Of a DNA stretch of 26,449 bases, positions 7,367 to 15,747 are shown one piece after another. Both the position numbers and the translations under genes were made by a program. The stretch is from a virus: positions 1 to 26,449 of IMG/VR virus record IMGVR_UViG_3300024518_000952. One strand, given 5' to 3'. The notes under the pieces are model-generated. The model was not told the origin of the DNA, did not search any database, and saw only the letters and a program-made list of their open reading frames with translations. How positions within the stretch are numbered: position 1 is the first letter of the stretch; every line of letters begins with the position of its first letter.

Positions 7367-7886
7367 TAAATTCCTTTAAGTTATCAACTAATAAGTCAAT
7401 CGCAATCTCTCGGTTCTCAATTATTAGTTCTGAGTGGTGTACAAACTCAGGCTCAATGATAACTGCCGGACACTTAGTTCGGGCGAGAAAAAAGTCAGGG
7501 CCGCGCTTTGGGTCCATCCTGTACCAACCCTCCTTAACTCCCCGGGAAGGCGGGAAACACTGTTCTAAGGCTTGCTGGCACAGCTGAGCAATGTGTAGAC
7601 CGGATTCGCTACCGGGATAGTATAGAGTTTCACACCCTCGGCCTACGTGTTTACCGTCTTTCATTGCGCTATTAAAATGAATCTCTATAGCAATATCACC
7701 GTTCATTAGTCGGGCATTGATGAAGTTTACTTTGGATTGTAGGGTTCCGGGAGGCACCATCACACAGTCAATGCCCATCTTGATATCAAATGTGTCAGCC
7801 CAGATGACTGCCTCATCATGCTCGATGAATCGCTCGTGGGTCGCGCCCGGGGAACCGGGGTGGTGTCCTGCGGAAATGAAGATCAT
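7356..7886 (-). CDS. N-acetylmuramoyl-L-alanine amidase endolysin (Amidase_3)
   Basis: This enzyme cuts the amide bond between N-acetylmuramic acid and L-alanine in peptidoglycan. The Amidase_3 fold is visible. FISAGHHPGSPGA carries the first zinc ligand (H8 from this start). An acidic ligand follows in FIEHDEA. IAIEIHFNS supplies the next His (about 70), and CPAVIIEPEFV carries the catalytic Glu near the C-terminus. I prefer the ATG at 7886, which forms an ATGA overlap with the stop of the J-like gene. An upstream in-frame ATG at 7904 would add MALGEP and lengthen the overlap to 22 bases. There is no signal peptide or separate cell-wall-binding domain, so release should depend on the neighbouring holin. 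Confidence 0.88.
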   Translation of the reverse strand: MIFISAGHHPGSPGATHERFIEHDEAVIWADTFDIKMGIDCVMVPPGTLQSKVNFINARLMNGDIAIEIHFNSAMKDGKHVGRGCETLYYPGSESGLHIAQLCQQALEQCFPPSRGVKEGWYRMDPKRGPDFFLARTKCPAVIIEPEFVHHSELIIENREIAIDLLVDNLKEFNDG

Positions 7887-10303
7887 GGGTTCACCCAGCG
7901 CCATAGCGCCCAGTCGATGTCGATGTGAAGATGCGTAGTATTGACGACGCTTGTGCCTTGGAAAGTCCAGTGTTCTATTTTGGTTCCCATAAACGAATAA
8001 CTGGCTGTGTTAGAGAAAGTGGCTACGTTTAAGAAGTCAGAATATATTGTCCAATCAATGGAATTAGGTATCGCTAGTTGCGAGGCCCAAAGACCTGTAC
8101 CAGCGCCGGGAACATGTAATGATTTTTTGCCGACTGTTTCAAACTCAATAAAAGTCGATTCCACATTCGAGTAACTGGTGACCCGGTAACGAACATTCAC
8201 AGCTAGACCAGAGCCATGGATAATAGGCACTAGCTTATTGTTGAATAATGTCTTAGCGAATGTTCCATTAGAACCCGGGTCAGTAATCTGATCTATTTCC
8301 AATATGTGACTGCCCCCGCTACCTAGATCATCAGACGTAACCTCAAAGGATGTTCTGCCCTTGCCGGATGTGAAGGATGACCCCGTGGTGGACCAGAATG
8401 AAGCATCACCAAACCCTCGCTTAGTCTGCTCGAAACTAGGATCATGATTGACTCCTATATGATCCCCAGCCCAGACCCCAACCTCACCCGAGTATTGGTG
8501 CGGAGTCGGTGAGCTAACATCACCAACAAAGTTCCTAGAACGCAACCAATAGTAATACAGCACACTCTGCTTAGGTGTATCTAAAAATTGAGACACTCTC
8601 GAAAGGTCTATCATCTCAGCAAAAACGGAATCAAAAGTGTTAACTGAGTTGCGCCAAATCTCCGTGCCATCCTGTAACCGGGCAGCAGCTGGCGTCCAGT
8701 TGAGCCTTATGCCTTCCGGGACATTGTTGACGGAGAAACTGGTTGGCGCCGGGACTCCGGGGCTGTTCTTGGTGTAGACTCCTTGCGAGCTAACTGTGTA
8801 CTCACCCGTAGCCACATCAGTATATGCGCCGCTGTTATCCTCCTGTAGCACTAGGTCAATTCCCTTCAGGTCATTGATCTTATAATTGGTCACCCGGAAG
8901 GTATCATTCACCCAGCCCATCTTAGCATTTGACAGCATAATGGTGCCGCCGATTTCTACGGCCAGAGTCTTAAAATTGCTCGGATAGATTACTTCACGCT
9001 GCAAATCACTCTGTTCTAGTAAACCAAAGGCCAACCGCTGCGCCATATATACATCAGTCGTCATAGGCAACTGAGTATCTTTATGTAGCACTTCAGCATT
9101 ATCCCGAGCAACATACTCACTGGCGGTAACTGATGGTGCTTGTTGTGCTTGGTACCTGCGGTCTCTGTCTATGAAGTATGGCCTGACGGTATTGTATCGC
9201 TTCTCCTCTGCTGATGATAGGGCTATCTGGATATCACCGCGCAAGTCATCATCATCAAATGCTAAGGCAGGAGTTTCATACTCCCATCCGCGCAAGACCC
9301 ATTGACCTTGTACTAGAGCCATAGTCATATTGCCTGAGGATAAGATTGACTCCAGATTTTGTTGATGGGTATGCCCTGTGTTTAGTCGGCCATTACACCG
9401 GAACCGTTCAGTAGTGGCACTGTTCGGAGTTGCAACAGAAGCAGAGCAAATCGCAGCAACCGAAGCAACGTAGTTGTACCTAATTCTAGCAGAGTCTTCA
9501 CCAAACCCGAGACTAGCATCAATCATATAGTCAGCCCAACACAATGCTGGGTTGTCGCTATACTCCCAAGTGGCCTCACTGTTGACCCGATGTGGCCCTG
9601 TGCCCCAAGCTTGACTGCTATCACTGTTCGGATTATAGACTAATTTGCCTTTGGCTAAGGCTTTATAGTTCCGGGGAGCACCCCCAGACCATACATCAGT
9701 CTGCCCATCAAAGAAGTCAAGCCGCACCAGGAACCACGCTATATTGCGGCCTTGGTGCTGTGATGATATTTCAGAGAATGCCGCAACCAAATCTGCAGAT
9801 GCGCTCTGGTCATCCAGCCCGAGGAACTTATCAAAGTAAGCAGTAGTCTGTTCGCCAACATCACCGCGCAACCACCCGCTATCTACCGAACCATCACCAG
9901 CCCAATCAATAGCAGCATTAGGAATGATCTCATCATCCAACCATACGTCAGTTATGTCCTCGATCTGGTGACCTGCTAGGACTATGGCGTGGTACAGAGA
10001 TTGGTTATGAGTCCCGGCTGTATTTACATACCAGAGTGGCCCGGTGATCAATGTCTCGCCATACAGAATGTGCTGGTGTTCTAGGGTTCCACGGATAGTG
10101 ATCAGATTTGACCTAGCTGTATCATCCAGATCAGGGATATCAATTAGCTTATTAGCAATAGCGCCGAGCAGTGCCAGCCCTGCTAATTTTGCTCCTACAG
10201 AGATAATGAAAAATGCTGTACTGTAGGAAATGCCTGCACTTATAGCCGCGCCCAACAGGGCATTACCTATAGCAGCAAAGAACGCTGGTATTGCTTGTGG
10301 CAT
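7883..10303 (-). CDS. J-like tail tip / central fibre (host specificity) protein
   Basis: An 806-aa protein in the lambda J position, last of the tail genes. The N-terminus has long hydrophobic stretches (GNALLGAAISAGISYSTAFF and AKLAGLALLGAIANKLI), common in J-type tip proteins. The region LITIRGTLEHQHILYGETLI through AIVLAGHQIEDITDVWLDD is typical of the J hub domain. A fibronectin type III-like unit spans about 520-610 (SFSVNNVPEGIRLNW and YYYWLRSRNFVG). The last about 190 residues form a beta-rich, Ser/Gly-rich domain that looks like a jelly-roll sugar- or receptor-binding module. It should sit at the tail tip and contact the host surface. It is shorter than lambda J (about 1130 aa). The start overlaps the previous gene's stop (TAATG). 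Confidence 0.85.
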   Translation of the reverse strand: MPQAIPAFFAAIGNALLGAAISAGISYSTAFFIISVGAKLAGLALLGAIANKLIDIPDLDDTARSNLITIRGTLEHQHILYGETLITGPLWYVNTAGTHNQSLYHAIVLAGHQIEDITDVWLDDEIIPNAAIDWAGDGSVDSGWLRGDVGEQTTAYFDKFLGLDDQSASADLVAAFSEISSQHQGRNIAWFLVRLDFFDGQTDVWSGGAPRNYKALAKGKLVYNPNSDSSQAWGTGPHRVNSEATWEYSDNPALCWADYMIDASLGFGEDSARIRYNYVASVAAICSASVATPNSATTERFRCNGRLNTGHTHQQNLESILSSGNMTMALVQGQWVLRGWEYETPALAFDDDDLRGDIQIALSSAEEKRYNTVRPYFIDRDRRYQAQQAPSVTASEYVARDNAEVLHKDTQLPMTTDVYMAQRLAFGLLEQSDLQREVIYPSNFKTLAVEIGGTIMLSNAKMGWVNDTFRVTNYKINDLKGIDLVLQEDNSGAYTDVATGEYTVSSQGVYTKNSPGVPAPTSFSVNNVPEGIRLNWTPAAARLQDGTEIWRNSVNTFDSVFAEMIDLSRVSQFLDTPKQSVLYYYWLRSRNFVGDVSSPTPHQYSGEVGVWAGDHIGVNHDPSFEQTKRGFGDASFWSTTGSSFTSGKGRTSFEVTSDDLGSGGSHILEIDQITDPGSNGTFAKTLFNNKLVPIIHGSGLAVNVRYRVTSYSNVESTFIEFETVGKKSLHVPGAGTGLWASQLAIPNSIDWTIYSDFLNVATFSNTASYSFMGTKIEHWTFQGTSVVNTTHLHIDIDWALWRWVNP

Positions 10304-10683
10304 TATTTAATGCTCCATCCCAACCGACATTTAGCCAGTTCTATTTTGAGTACAGTTTTCTCACTTTTGAATAGCCCGCAACCGGCAAATACAAAGCCAA
10401 GAGCAATACCAGACCCGACAGAAGCACTAACCACATCGCCATCAACACAGGAAGTAGGGGCAATAGAATAACCCAATGTACCAGTTGTAAGTGCTTCAAT
10501 ACCGCCATGTGTTTTGATATACCTAAGTGCACTTGACTTGCTTTTATACGGGTGAAGTTTTCTGAAGTCTTTTCCATGCCATTCCTTTACTAAAGCATTT
10601 GTGAATGTAAAACAATCTGCAGAGCCGTGCTTGAAAGGCTCATCAGACAATTTGTTAATCAGTTTATTCATTTTACCTTTCAT
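10303..10683 (-). CDS. K-like/DUF6950-like tail assembly protein (putative cysteine hydrolase fold)
   Basis: A 126-aa protein with the N-terminal pattern PFKHGSADCFTFTNALVKEW, which matches phage proteins of the DUF6950/NlpC-P60-like type: a small residue pair, then D-C, then hydrophobic residues. The Cys at about residue 24 would be the nucleophile. GDVVSASVGSG and GLFKSEKTVLKI form the remaining beta strands. The usual later catalytic His is not obvious. In lambda-like tails the gene just before J is K, with a peptidase-like domain, so the position supports a tail-tip assembly or cell-wall-penetration role. The start overlaps the previous gene (ATGA); a second Met lies at codon 5. Family name moderately sure, activity unproven. 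Confidence 0.6.
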   Translation of the reverse strand: MKGKMNKLINKLSDEPFKHGSADCFTFTNALVKEWHGKDFRKLHPYKSKSSALRYIKTHGGIEALTTGTLGYSIAPTSCVDGDVVSASVGSGIALGFVFAGCGLFKSEKTVLKIELAKCRLGWSIK

Positions 10684-11330
10684 CGGTTTTGATTCCTTTG
10701 GCCACGACCACCTGGTGGACGATCACTGCCACCACCAATATTCTGATAACTCTTGAATCCTGTTCGCACCATCTCACCAGCCCAACTAACTTCAGCATCC
10801 ATCAGTGCCGGGAGAAACTCAAAGAACAAATCCCCGGGATGATCCACTTGGTGATCCTCCAGCGTGTAGCGTTTGTTATTCCGCAGTCGCAGCCGACTAG
10901 CCCGGGACTGTAGCCTAATAGCCAATCCATCCTCAGACCCAATGATCAATTGTACTGTTTCCATATGCCCGGAGTACCAGTTATCAGGCGTACCGATCAA
11001 TTGATAACCATCATCCAACACTCCGAGATACAAGTCAGCATCCCTACCAAACACATCGTCAGTCTTAACCGCATCAATTATCTCCGGGACAATTGAGCTC
11101 AAGGTCAATGTCACTGGCTTACTAACTAGGTCAAGAGTATCCTCCAGTACATCTATGCCGCCAAACCCTCCCACTCCGAGATAATCAAAGCCGCCAAAGG
11201 AATGAGTGCCTACTCCGTTGTGTAGGTAGACTGTGCCTGATGGGAATGCTAACTTAACAAGCACAACATACTTAAACTCAGCACTCTCAGCGCCAGCCTT
11301 CAGGTCAGCATCTATAGTACGATCAGTCAT
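10680..11330 (-). CDS. L-like distal tail / baseplate hub-associated protein
   Basis: A 216-aa mainly beta protein between the M-like and K-like genes, which is the lambda L slot. The N-terminus (EFKYVVLVKLAFPSGTVYLH, then GTHSFGGFDYLGVG) followed by VTLTLSSIVPEIIDAV is typical of phage distal tail proteins of the DUF2163/BR0599 kind. In these, a strand-rich domain describes a ring at the tail tip. The C-terminus turns Gly/Arg/Asn-rich (GGGSDRPPGGRGQRNQNR), probably flexible. No Cys cluster for an iron-sulfur site, known in lambda L, is visible. Junctions on both sides are ATGA overlaps. Assignment rests on gene order plus general strand pattern. Confidence 0.55.
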   Translation of the reverse strand: MTDRTIDADLKAGAESAEFKYVVLVKLAFPSGTVYLHNGVGTHSFGGFDYLGVGGFGGIDVLEDTLDLVSKPVTLTLSSIVPEIIDAVKTDDVFGRDADLYLGVLDDGYQLIGTPDNWYSGHMETVQLIIGSEDGLAIRLQSRASRLRLRNNKRYTLEDHQVDHPGDLFFEFLPALMDAEVSWAGEMVRTGFKSYQNIGGGSDRPPGGRGQRNQNR

Positions 11331-13051
11331 TCCGTCATGTCCTCCAGTACCTCGAAACTAATATCAGTAGCACGCAGCGGCTTATCCGTGTACTGGATTG
11401 TCCCAGATAGCAACCTGCCTTTCATTTCAGGATTGTGAAAGATTACCGGGTTGTGCATTGTTTCGCCAACAAATGAAGCCAGTACAGGAAACCTATCAGG
11501 CACAGGCGCATTACGGATAGGTGGATCGAAATCAATAATGGCGCTACCTTCCCTGTGCGTTTTAACTTCTTCGGTAATACGTTTGAACTCTGTTCGCTCG
11601 AAGTAACTGCTGTTAACATTATTAAATCTATTGACTACCTCGAATCTCTGACCAGCCTTTAATATATCGCCAGCCTCGAACCCATCAAGTATCAATCGGC
11701 TACCAGTTTGCGATCCCGTACCAACGATAGCTGCTGCACCAGTCTCGATATATGGCCCCATGTATGGGAATTTGCGTAACGATGCTCCAAAAATTTCTAT
11801 ACCACTAGAGCCATCCGCAGTATATTGCTGCGTGCCATCACTAGTTACTACAAATATCAACGCAGAAAGATTATTCAGACTAGATACCATTCCAGATAAT
11901 TGGCAACGATAGGTATTGGAGCCTACAGGCCACGCCTTAGCGTGGGGCCGTGAACCTACTCCAGCATTGTTAAGATTCTGAATAGTGCCGCTAGCAGCAT
12001 CAAACGTAGCAGTCACGCCGTTATTAACTGAGTCATACATTCTGAATAATACGCCCATATCAAAATCAGTAACCCTAGCATAACAAGCCATGGTATATAT
12101 ATCTTCAGTCATAGGCTTAGTGATGGCTTGTGTTATTCTGTGCTCTGTATTGACGCTAGTGTTACCATAAATTTTCCAGCCGCCACTGTTGACTCCTACC
12201 GGGGAAGCATCCCACCAACCAGATTCCACGTTAAGATTTATTGCGGTCCAATCTGCATGAGCGAAATCATTAGACCGAGTTAGCAACTGTTCCGAGTTAG
12301 CAATCAGAGCGCATCGCTGTAGACGGTAGTCAGCATAGTAAAAATGCTCACCAATTTTTGGAGGGCCAGCATTGGAATCCTGAACGTAGACTATATAGGA
12401 ATTGTTTGTCGTATAGAATGGTGCCGTAATTGAATCATCACTTGCCACTAGGGTTGGTGCATGCTGTACGCCAAATAAATCTACAGCATCAGAACCAACC
12501 TGAAAATTGAATGACCTTGGGCCCACTCCATTGAATGACTTTATGCGCTGAACGTAGGTCGCACCTGCTTGAAATGAATTTACTTGGACGCCGCCGCCAT
12601 GGCCTTTCCATCCAATGTTAGATGTACCAGTCACCCTTCGCCATTCAAACCTTACTGATTCATCCTCATTAATATTGGCATCAAGTCTAGGACTTTTAGC
12701 AAACCAAGAATTGACGCTGGAATCATCAGCCCCAGCGTCAGCTATAAATGCTCCATACCCGGAGAATACGTCTATCCAGTCTGATACGGAACCCTTTGGC
12801 TCATAGTCTCCGGGGTCAGTGACTTTAAAAGTATTGACCGAGCCGCGACACTTCATCAGGAATGCATGAACGATGTCACGTTCACTATCACTCAAGTCCG
12901 TGTATTCATAAGTCCACTTCCAGACCGGGTTGCCCCGGGAGGCTACCTGCTGGACGTTGGTCAGTGGTGAACGGATAGTCTCATCCACCCGGGCCAGAGC
13001 AACCGTGAGTCGGGCTGGAGGGATTTGCGTCGGGAATTTAATCAGGCTCAT
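11327..13051 (-). CDS. Distal tail (M/Dit-like) protein with inserted carbohydrate-binding-like domain
   Basis: A 574-aa protein directly downstream of the tape measure. Residues 1 to about 90 (from IKFPTQIPPARLTVALARVD to GSVNTFKVTDPGDYEP) and the last about 120 residues (from LKAGQRFEVVNRFNNVNSSY to TDISFEVLEDMTE) look like two halves of one small distal tail protein. Between them lies a long insertion. About 255-440, it begins LLTRSNDFAHADWTAI and contains GGWKIYGNTSVNTEHRITQA, a pattern common to phage jelly-roll sugar-binding modules. Residues about 130-250 may hold another beta domain. Lambda M is only about 110 aa, so four-fifths of this protein is extra. Likely role: tail-tip ring with host-surface binding arms. 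Overlaps on both sides are ATGA. Confidence 0.65.
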   Translation of the reverse strand: MSLIKFPTQIPPARLTVALARVDETIRSPLTNVQQVASRGNPVWKWTYEYTDLSDSERDIVHAFLMKCRGSVNTFKVTDPGDYEPKGSVSDWIDVFSGYGAFIADAGADDSSVNSWFAKSPRLDANINEDESVRFEWRRVTGTSNIGWKGHGGGVQVNSFQAGATYVQRIKSFNGVGPRSFNFQVGSDAVDLFGVQHAPTLVASDDSITAPFYTTNNSYIVYVQDSNAGPPKIGEHFYYADYRLQRCALIANSEQLLTRSNDFAHADWTAINLNVESGWWDASPVGVNSGGWKIYGNTSVNTEHRITQAITKPMTEDIYTMACYARVTDFDMGVLFRMYDSVNNGVTATFDAASGTIQNLNNAGVGSRPHAKAWPVGSNTYRCQLSGMVSSLNNLSALIFVVTSDGTQQYTADGSSGIEIFGASLRKFPYMGPYIETGAAAIVGTGSQTGSRLILDGFEAGDILKAGQRFEVVNRFNNVNSSYFERTEFKRITEEVKTHREGSAIIDFDPPIRNAPVPDRFPVLASFVGETMHNPVIFHNPEMKGRLLSGTIQYTDKPLRATDISFEVLEDMTE

Positions 13052-15144
13052 ATGGATACACTCCCAGTCTGAACTAACTGCTGCACCTTTAACATTAGCT
13101 GTTTGTCTCGCTGTTCCATTATACCCGGCAACCGAGCGATAAGCCCGGGATCAGCGCCTCGGGCATCGATGTTAGTGACAAATTGCATCTCTCCACCGGA
13201 GCCACCCGTAGCAGTGTTGTTTTTAATCCGGCCCGAGGCGTGAGGGATGAATAACTCCGGCCCTCTCTCACCAACTAGCACTGGCTGACCAGCTATTATC
13301 GGACCCCCGTCAGCCCTAGCACCTAGACCCTTCGAAAAGAAGGTGCCGAGGCCCGGGATCGACGTTAGGATTTGGAATGCTAACATCTCCGCTATCATCC
13401 TTCTCACTACGTCGATGAACCCTTTAAGCATTCCCTTGATGCCCTCTTCAAACGGATCGAACAAGAAGTCAGCAAAGGCATCTTGAATGTTCCTTGCTGC
13501 TTGCTCTGATAACTTCTCCATAAACGATTGCGTTGCTTTCAGTTTCTCGTTCATATCAAAGATAGCTTCTGCAGCTTCAGCATACGCAATTCTAGTTTCA
13601 AAAGAAGCATCTTTGGATAGTTCCTGTAACCGGAGGTTAATAAATGCTGCTTTCTCGGTAGCCTTTAACCAGTGTAGTTCCATCTGGATCGCGTTTAAAG
13701 CTGTAGCGTCTGCTTGAAAATTCTGCTTTACCTCAAGGGCGCGATTGAGCTCAACTATGTTGCCGCCCATAATCACAAGGTCAGCAGCAGCAGCAGCAGC
13801 ACGAATCTTAACTTCGTTCAATACCGCATTATAGTCACGACCAGTTTCCGCAGCGATCTCAAATGCTAAGTGTTGCTGGAGAATCGTCGTTTTCATTTTT
13901 TGTAATTGATCTGTCGCCCTTTGTTGAGCATCTCGTTGCTTCTTACTAAGGCCGCCAGCAGGGTCATCAGAGTCATCTAAGCTGAAGAAGTCAGGAGCAA
14001 GTCTGGGGAAACCTCCCATGATTTCGCCCATCAACTGCATCGCATCAATAACTTGCATCCTGATGGCGTCCATTTCAGCATCTATAGGATCGACTGCCCA
14101 AATGTCCAACCATCGTTGATTAAAGTCGTCACCAATAGCTTGGAATTCATCTATGCCGCCGGGTTCAAATAGCACTGCTAGTTGCGCCATGGTAGCGCCG
14201 ACAGCTTCATTTATCGACGTTGCGATTCTGCTGCTACCAATACCGAAACCTGATTTGAATATCTGGAAAGCTGTCCATGCACCAATAATACCAACTGCCA
14301 ATCGCTGGAATGACGCTGACATTTCATCAGTTGGCTCTAATGTGCCAGTTAAAGCATCCGCCATCAATTCTATTTGGTCAGCAATATCAATCATCGCTTG
14401 AGCTAACGATGCCGAAAAGCCAGCAGCAGCATCCAGTCTGCCTATCGTTATAGTGATGGCGCTATTAAGATTGGTGAATCCTTGCGATACTAATGGGGCA
14501 AGTTGAGCGAACTCAGCTTGTATCTCTGGACCAGCATCTCTCAAAGCGGCCAGAACTCTGGTAGCAGTCAACTCACCAGCTTCACCCATCTCCCGGAGTT
14601 GCCCAATACCAACACCCATGCCTTCAGCAATAGCTTGCGCCAGCCGGGGCATCTGCTCCAGTACAGACCGAAGCTCATCACCGCTCAACCGGGAACTAGC
14701 AAGAGCCTGTCCGAACTGAATAACACCAGCCGCTGCTTCTTGGGCAGTGGAACCGGAGATTGTTATCGACTTGGAAACAGTCTCGGTGAAGTCAATTAGC
14801 TCCTGCTGGCTGAGTCCTAGCTCGCGAGACGATCTTGCGACTCGGGCGTACAGGTCAGCTGTGGACTGGAACGATGTTCTGCTTCTAAGAGAGACTTTTA
14901 CCAGTTCATTGGTGACGACTTTTAATTCTTGAGACCCCTGCGTGACCAGCTTTAACCTATTCTGCAGCAGTCTATAAGTATCAGCTAACCTAGCAATCTC
15001 AGTTATGGAAGCAAGTGAGATTGCCGTAGCAGCTAGGCGTTTAAACGATCCTGCTAGCTTATCAGTCTCTTTGCTTATCCGTTGCAGATTAGCGGATGCG
15101 TCATCCCTAACCCCAACACGGAATTGTATTCTATTTCGCGCCAT
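13048..15144 (-). CDS. Tape measure protein
   Basis: A 698-aa tape measure. The N-terminal domain FQSTADLYARVARSSRELGL, SITISGSTAQEAAAGVIQFG and LSGDELRSVLEQMPRLAQAI is the standard tape-measure N-terminal signature. A long helical middle follows, with hydrophobic segments (about residues 245-310) that may insert into the host membrane. An Ala run (AAAAAA) comes from (CAG)6 at 13782-13799. The Gly-rich C-terminus ADGGPIIAGQPVLVGERGPELFIP is typical of the family. At about 1.5 angstroms per residue, this length would set a tail near 100 nm. It is long, helical, and immediately follows the G/GT chaperones that coat it during assembly. The start lies inside the end of the T frame (14-base overlap). 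Confidence 0.93.
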   Translation of the reverse strand: MARNRIQFRVGVRDDASANLQRISKETDKLAGSFKRLAATAISLASITEIARLADTYRLLQNRLKLVTQGSQELKVVTNELVKVSLRSRTSFQSTADLYARVARSSRELGLSQQELIDFTETVSKSITISGSTAQEAAAGVIQFGQALASSRLSGDELRSVLEQMPRLAQAIAEGMGVGIGQLREMGEAGELTATRVLAALRDAGPEIQAEFAQLAPLVSQGFTNLNSAITITIGRLDAAAGFSASLAQAMIDIADQIELMADALTGTLEPTDEMSASFQRLAVGIIGAWTAFQIFKSGFGIGSSRIATSINEAVGATMAQLAVLFEPGGIDEFQAIGDDFNQRWLDIWAVDPIDAEMDAIRMQVIDAMQLMGEIMGGFPRLAPDFFSLDDSDDPAGGLSKKQRDAQQRATDQLQKMKTTILQQHLAFEIAAETGRDYNAVLNEVKIRAAAAAADLVIMGGNIVELNRALEVKQNFQADATALNAIQMELHWLKATEKAAFINLRLQELSKDASFETRIAYAEAAEAIFDMNEKLKATQSFMEKLSEQAARNIQDAFADFLFDPFEEGIKGMLKGFIDVVRRMIAEMLAFQILTSIPGLGTFFSKGLGARADGGPIIAGQPVLVGERGPELFIPHASGRIKNNTATGGSGGEMQFVTNIDARGADPGLIARLPGIMEQRDKQLMLKVQQLVQTGSVSI

Positions 15145-15732
15145 CGTTTATATCCTTGATCTTTTCGCCCAATATGATCTTCAGAATTTCCACAACACAT
15201 TGCTCCTGTTCCATCAGTGGCCCACCATCAGGCCAGGCATTGAACTGAAACCCCTGCCTTGAAAATGAATATGTCTCCTCCATAAGACTGAGCCACGATG
15301 AACAATTGAATCCGCATAAGATTTCATCAGCATAATAGTGACCCCGGGCCGCTGCTCGAACCGCACGCTTGAGCAGCGTTATGCTTTTCCCCCGGGGACA
15401 CCACTTTCTGAAATCACATCCAAAGCAATTAAGGAACACAGCCGCATGAAATACATCTCGTTCACAACCGTTTCGATCCCAATAGGATTGCCTTCAGTAT
15501 CATTCAGCCCGGACATTTCTTTCACGTACCCGGGGAGAACATCAGCAATATTATTCAAGACCTCATTGACAGCTTCGCCATACTCTTCACTGCCTTCTTC
15601 AGCCTTGTTCAGCTTAAGGAAAGCAGGCAACACATTCAGCATATCCTTACGAAGCAATCTACTGAATGTAATGCTTATGTTGTCGCCATCATACTCGTAC
15701 TCTTTATTCACCAGTGGTGTAAAATTGCTCAT
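15131..15732 (-). CDS. Tail assembly chaperone G-T fusion (by -1 ribosomal frameshift)
   Basis: Ribosomes that slip back one base at GGGAAAA (15391-15385) leave the G frame after Lys116. They continue in the -1 frame with SITLLKRAVRAAARGHYYAD and stop at 15131. This gives a 200-aa fusion: 116 residues of G plus 84 of T. The T part ends with FNAWPDGGPLMEQEQCVVEI, which resembles the W-x-L-P-x-x-G-G-L-x-x-Q pattern of tail chaperone C-termini. In lambda the G-to-GT ratio is essential: GT recruits the tail tube protein to the tape measure. The T frame has an ATG at 15439, but it has no SD and lies inside G. It is therefore expressed only through the shift. Confidence 0.88.
15350..15391 (-). promoter_or_regulatory. 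Programmed -1 frameshift signal (slippery heptamer plus hairpin)
   Basis: On the - strand, in the G reading frame, the codons CCC GGG GGA AAA contain the heptamer G GGA AAA (15391-15385), an ideal X XXY YYZ site and a near match to lambda's GGGAAAG. After six bases (GCATAA, including the G stop) comes a perfect 8-bp stem: CGCTGCTC (15378-15371) pairs with GAGCAGCG (15357-15350) across a 13-base loop. Spacer length and stem position are those expected for stimulating -1 slippage. Confidence 0.92.
15379..15732 (-). CDS. Tail assembly chaperone G
   Basis: A 117-aa acidic protein (for example KAEEGSEEYGEAVNEVLNNI) between the tail tube and tape measure genes, the lambda G position. FSRLLRKDMLNVLPAFLKL and VVNEMYFMRLCSLIALDVI give helices usual for these chaperones. 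It starts at ATG 15732 behind a strong AGGAG (15745-15741, 8-base spacer), one of the best SDs in the operon. It ends at TAA 15381-15379, just after the slippery site, so most ribosomes make this short form. It coats the tape measure during tail assembly and is absent from the finished virion. The junction to the tail tube gene is a 15-base gap rather than an overlap. Confidence 0.85.
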   Translation of the reverse strand: MSNFTPLVNKEYEYDGDNISITFSRLLRKDMLNVLPAFLKLNKAEEGSEEYGEAVNEVLNNIADVLPGYVKEMSGLNDTEGNPIGIETVVNEMYFMRLCSLIALDVISESGVPGGKA

Positions 15733-15747
15733 TGAGCTATCTCCTAT

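Noticed and set aside
15131-15439. Independent gene starting at ATG 15439
   Set aside because: No SD at this ATG and it lies inside gene G. The frame matches the -1 shift from the slippery site exactly, so it is the T extension.
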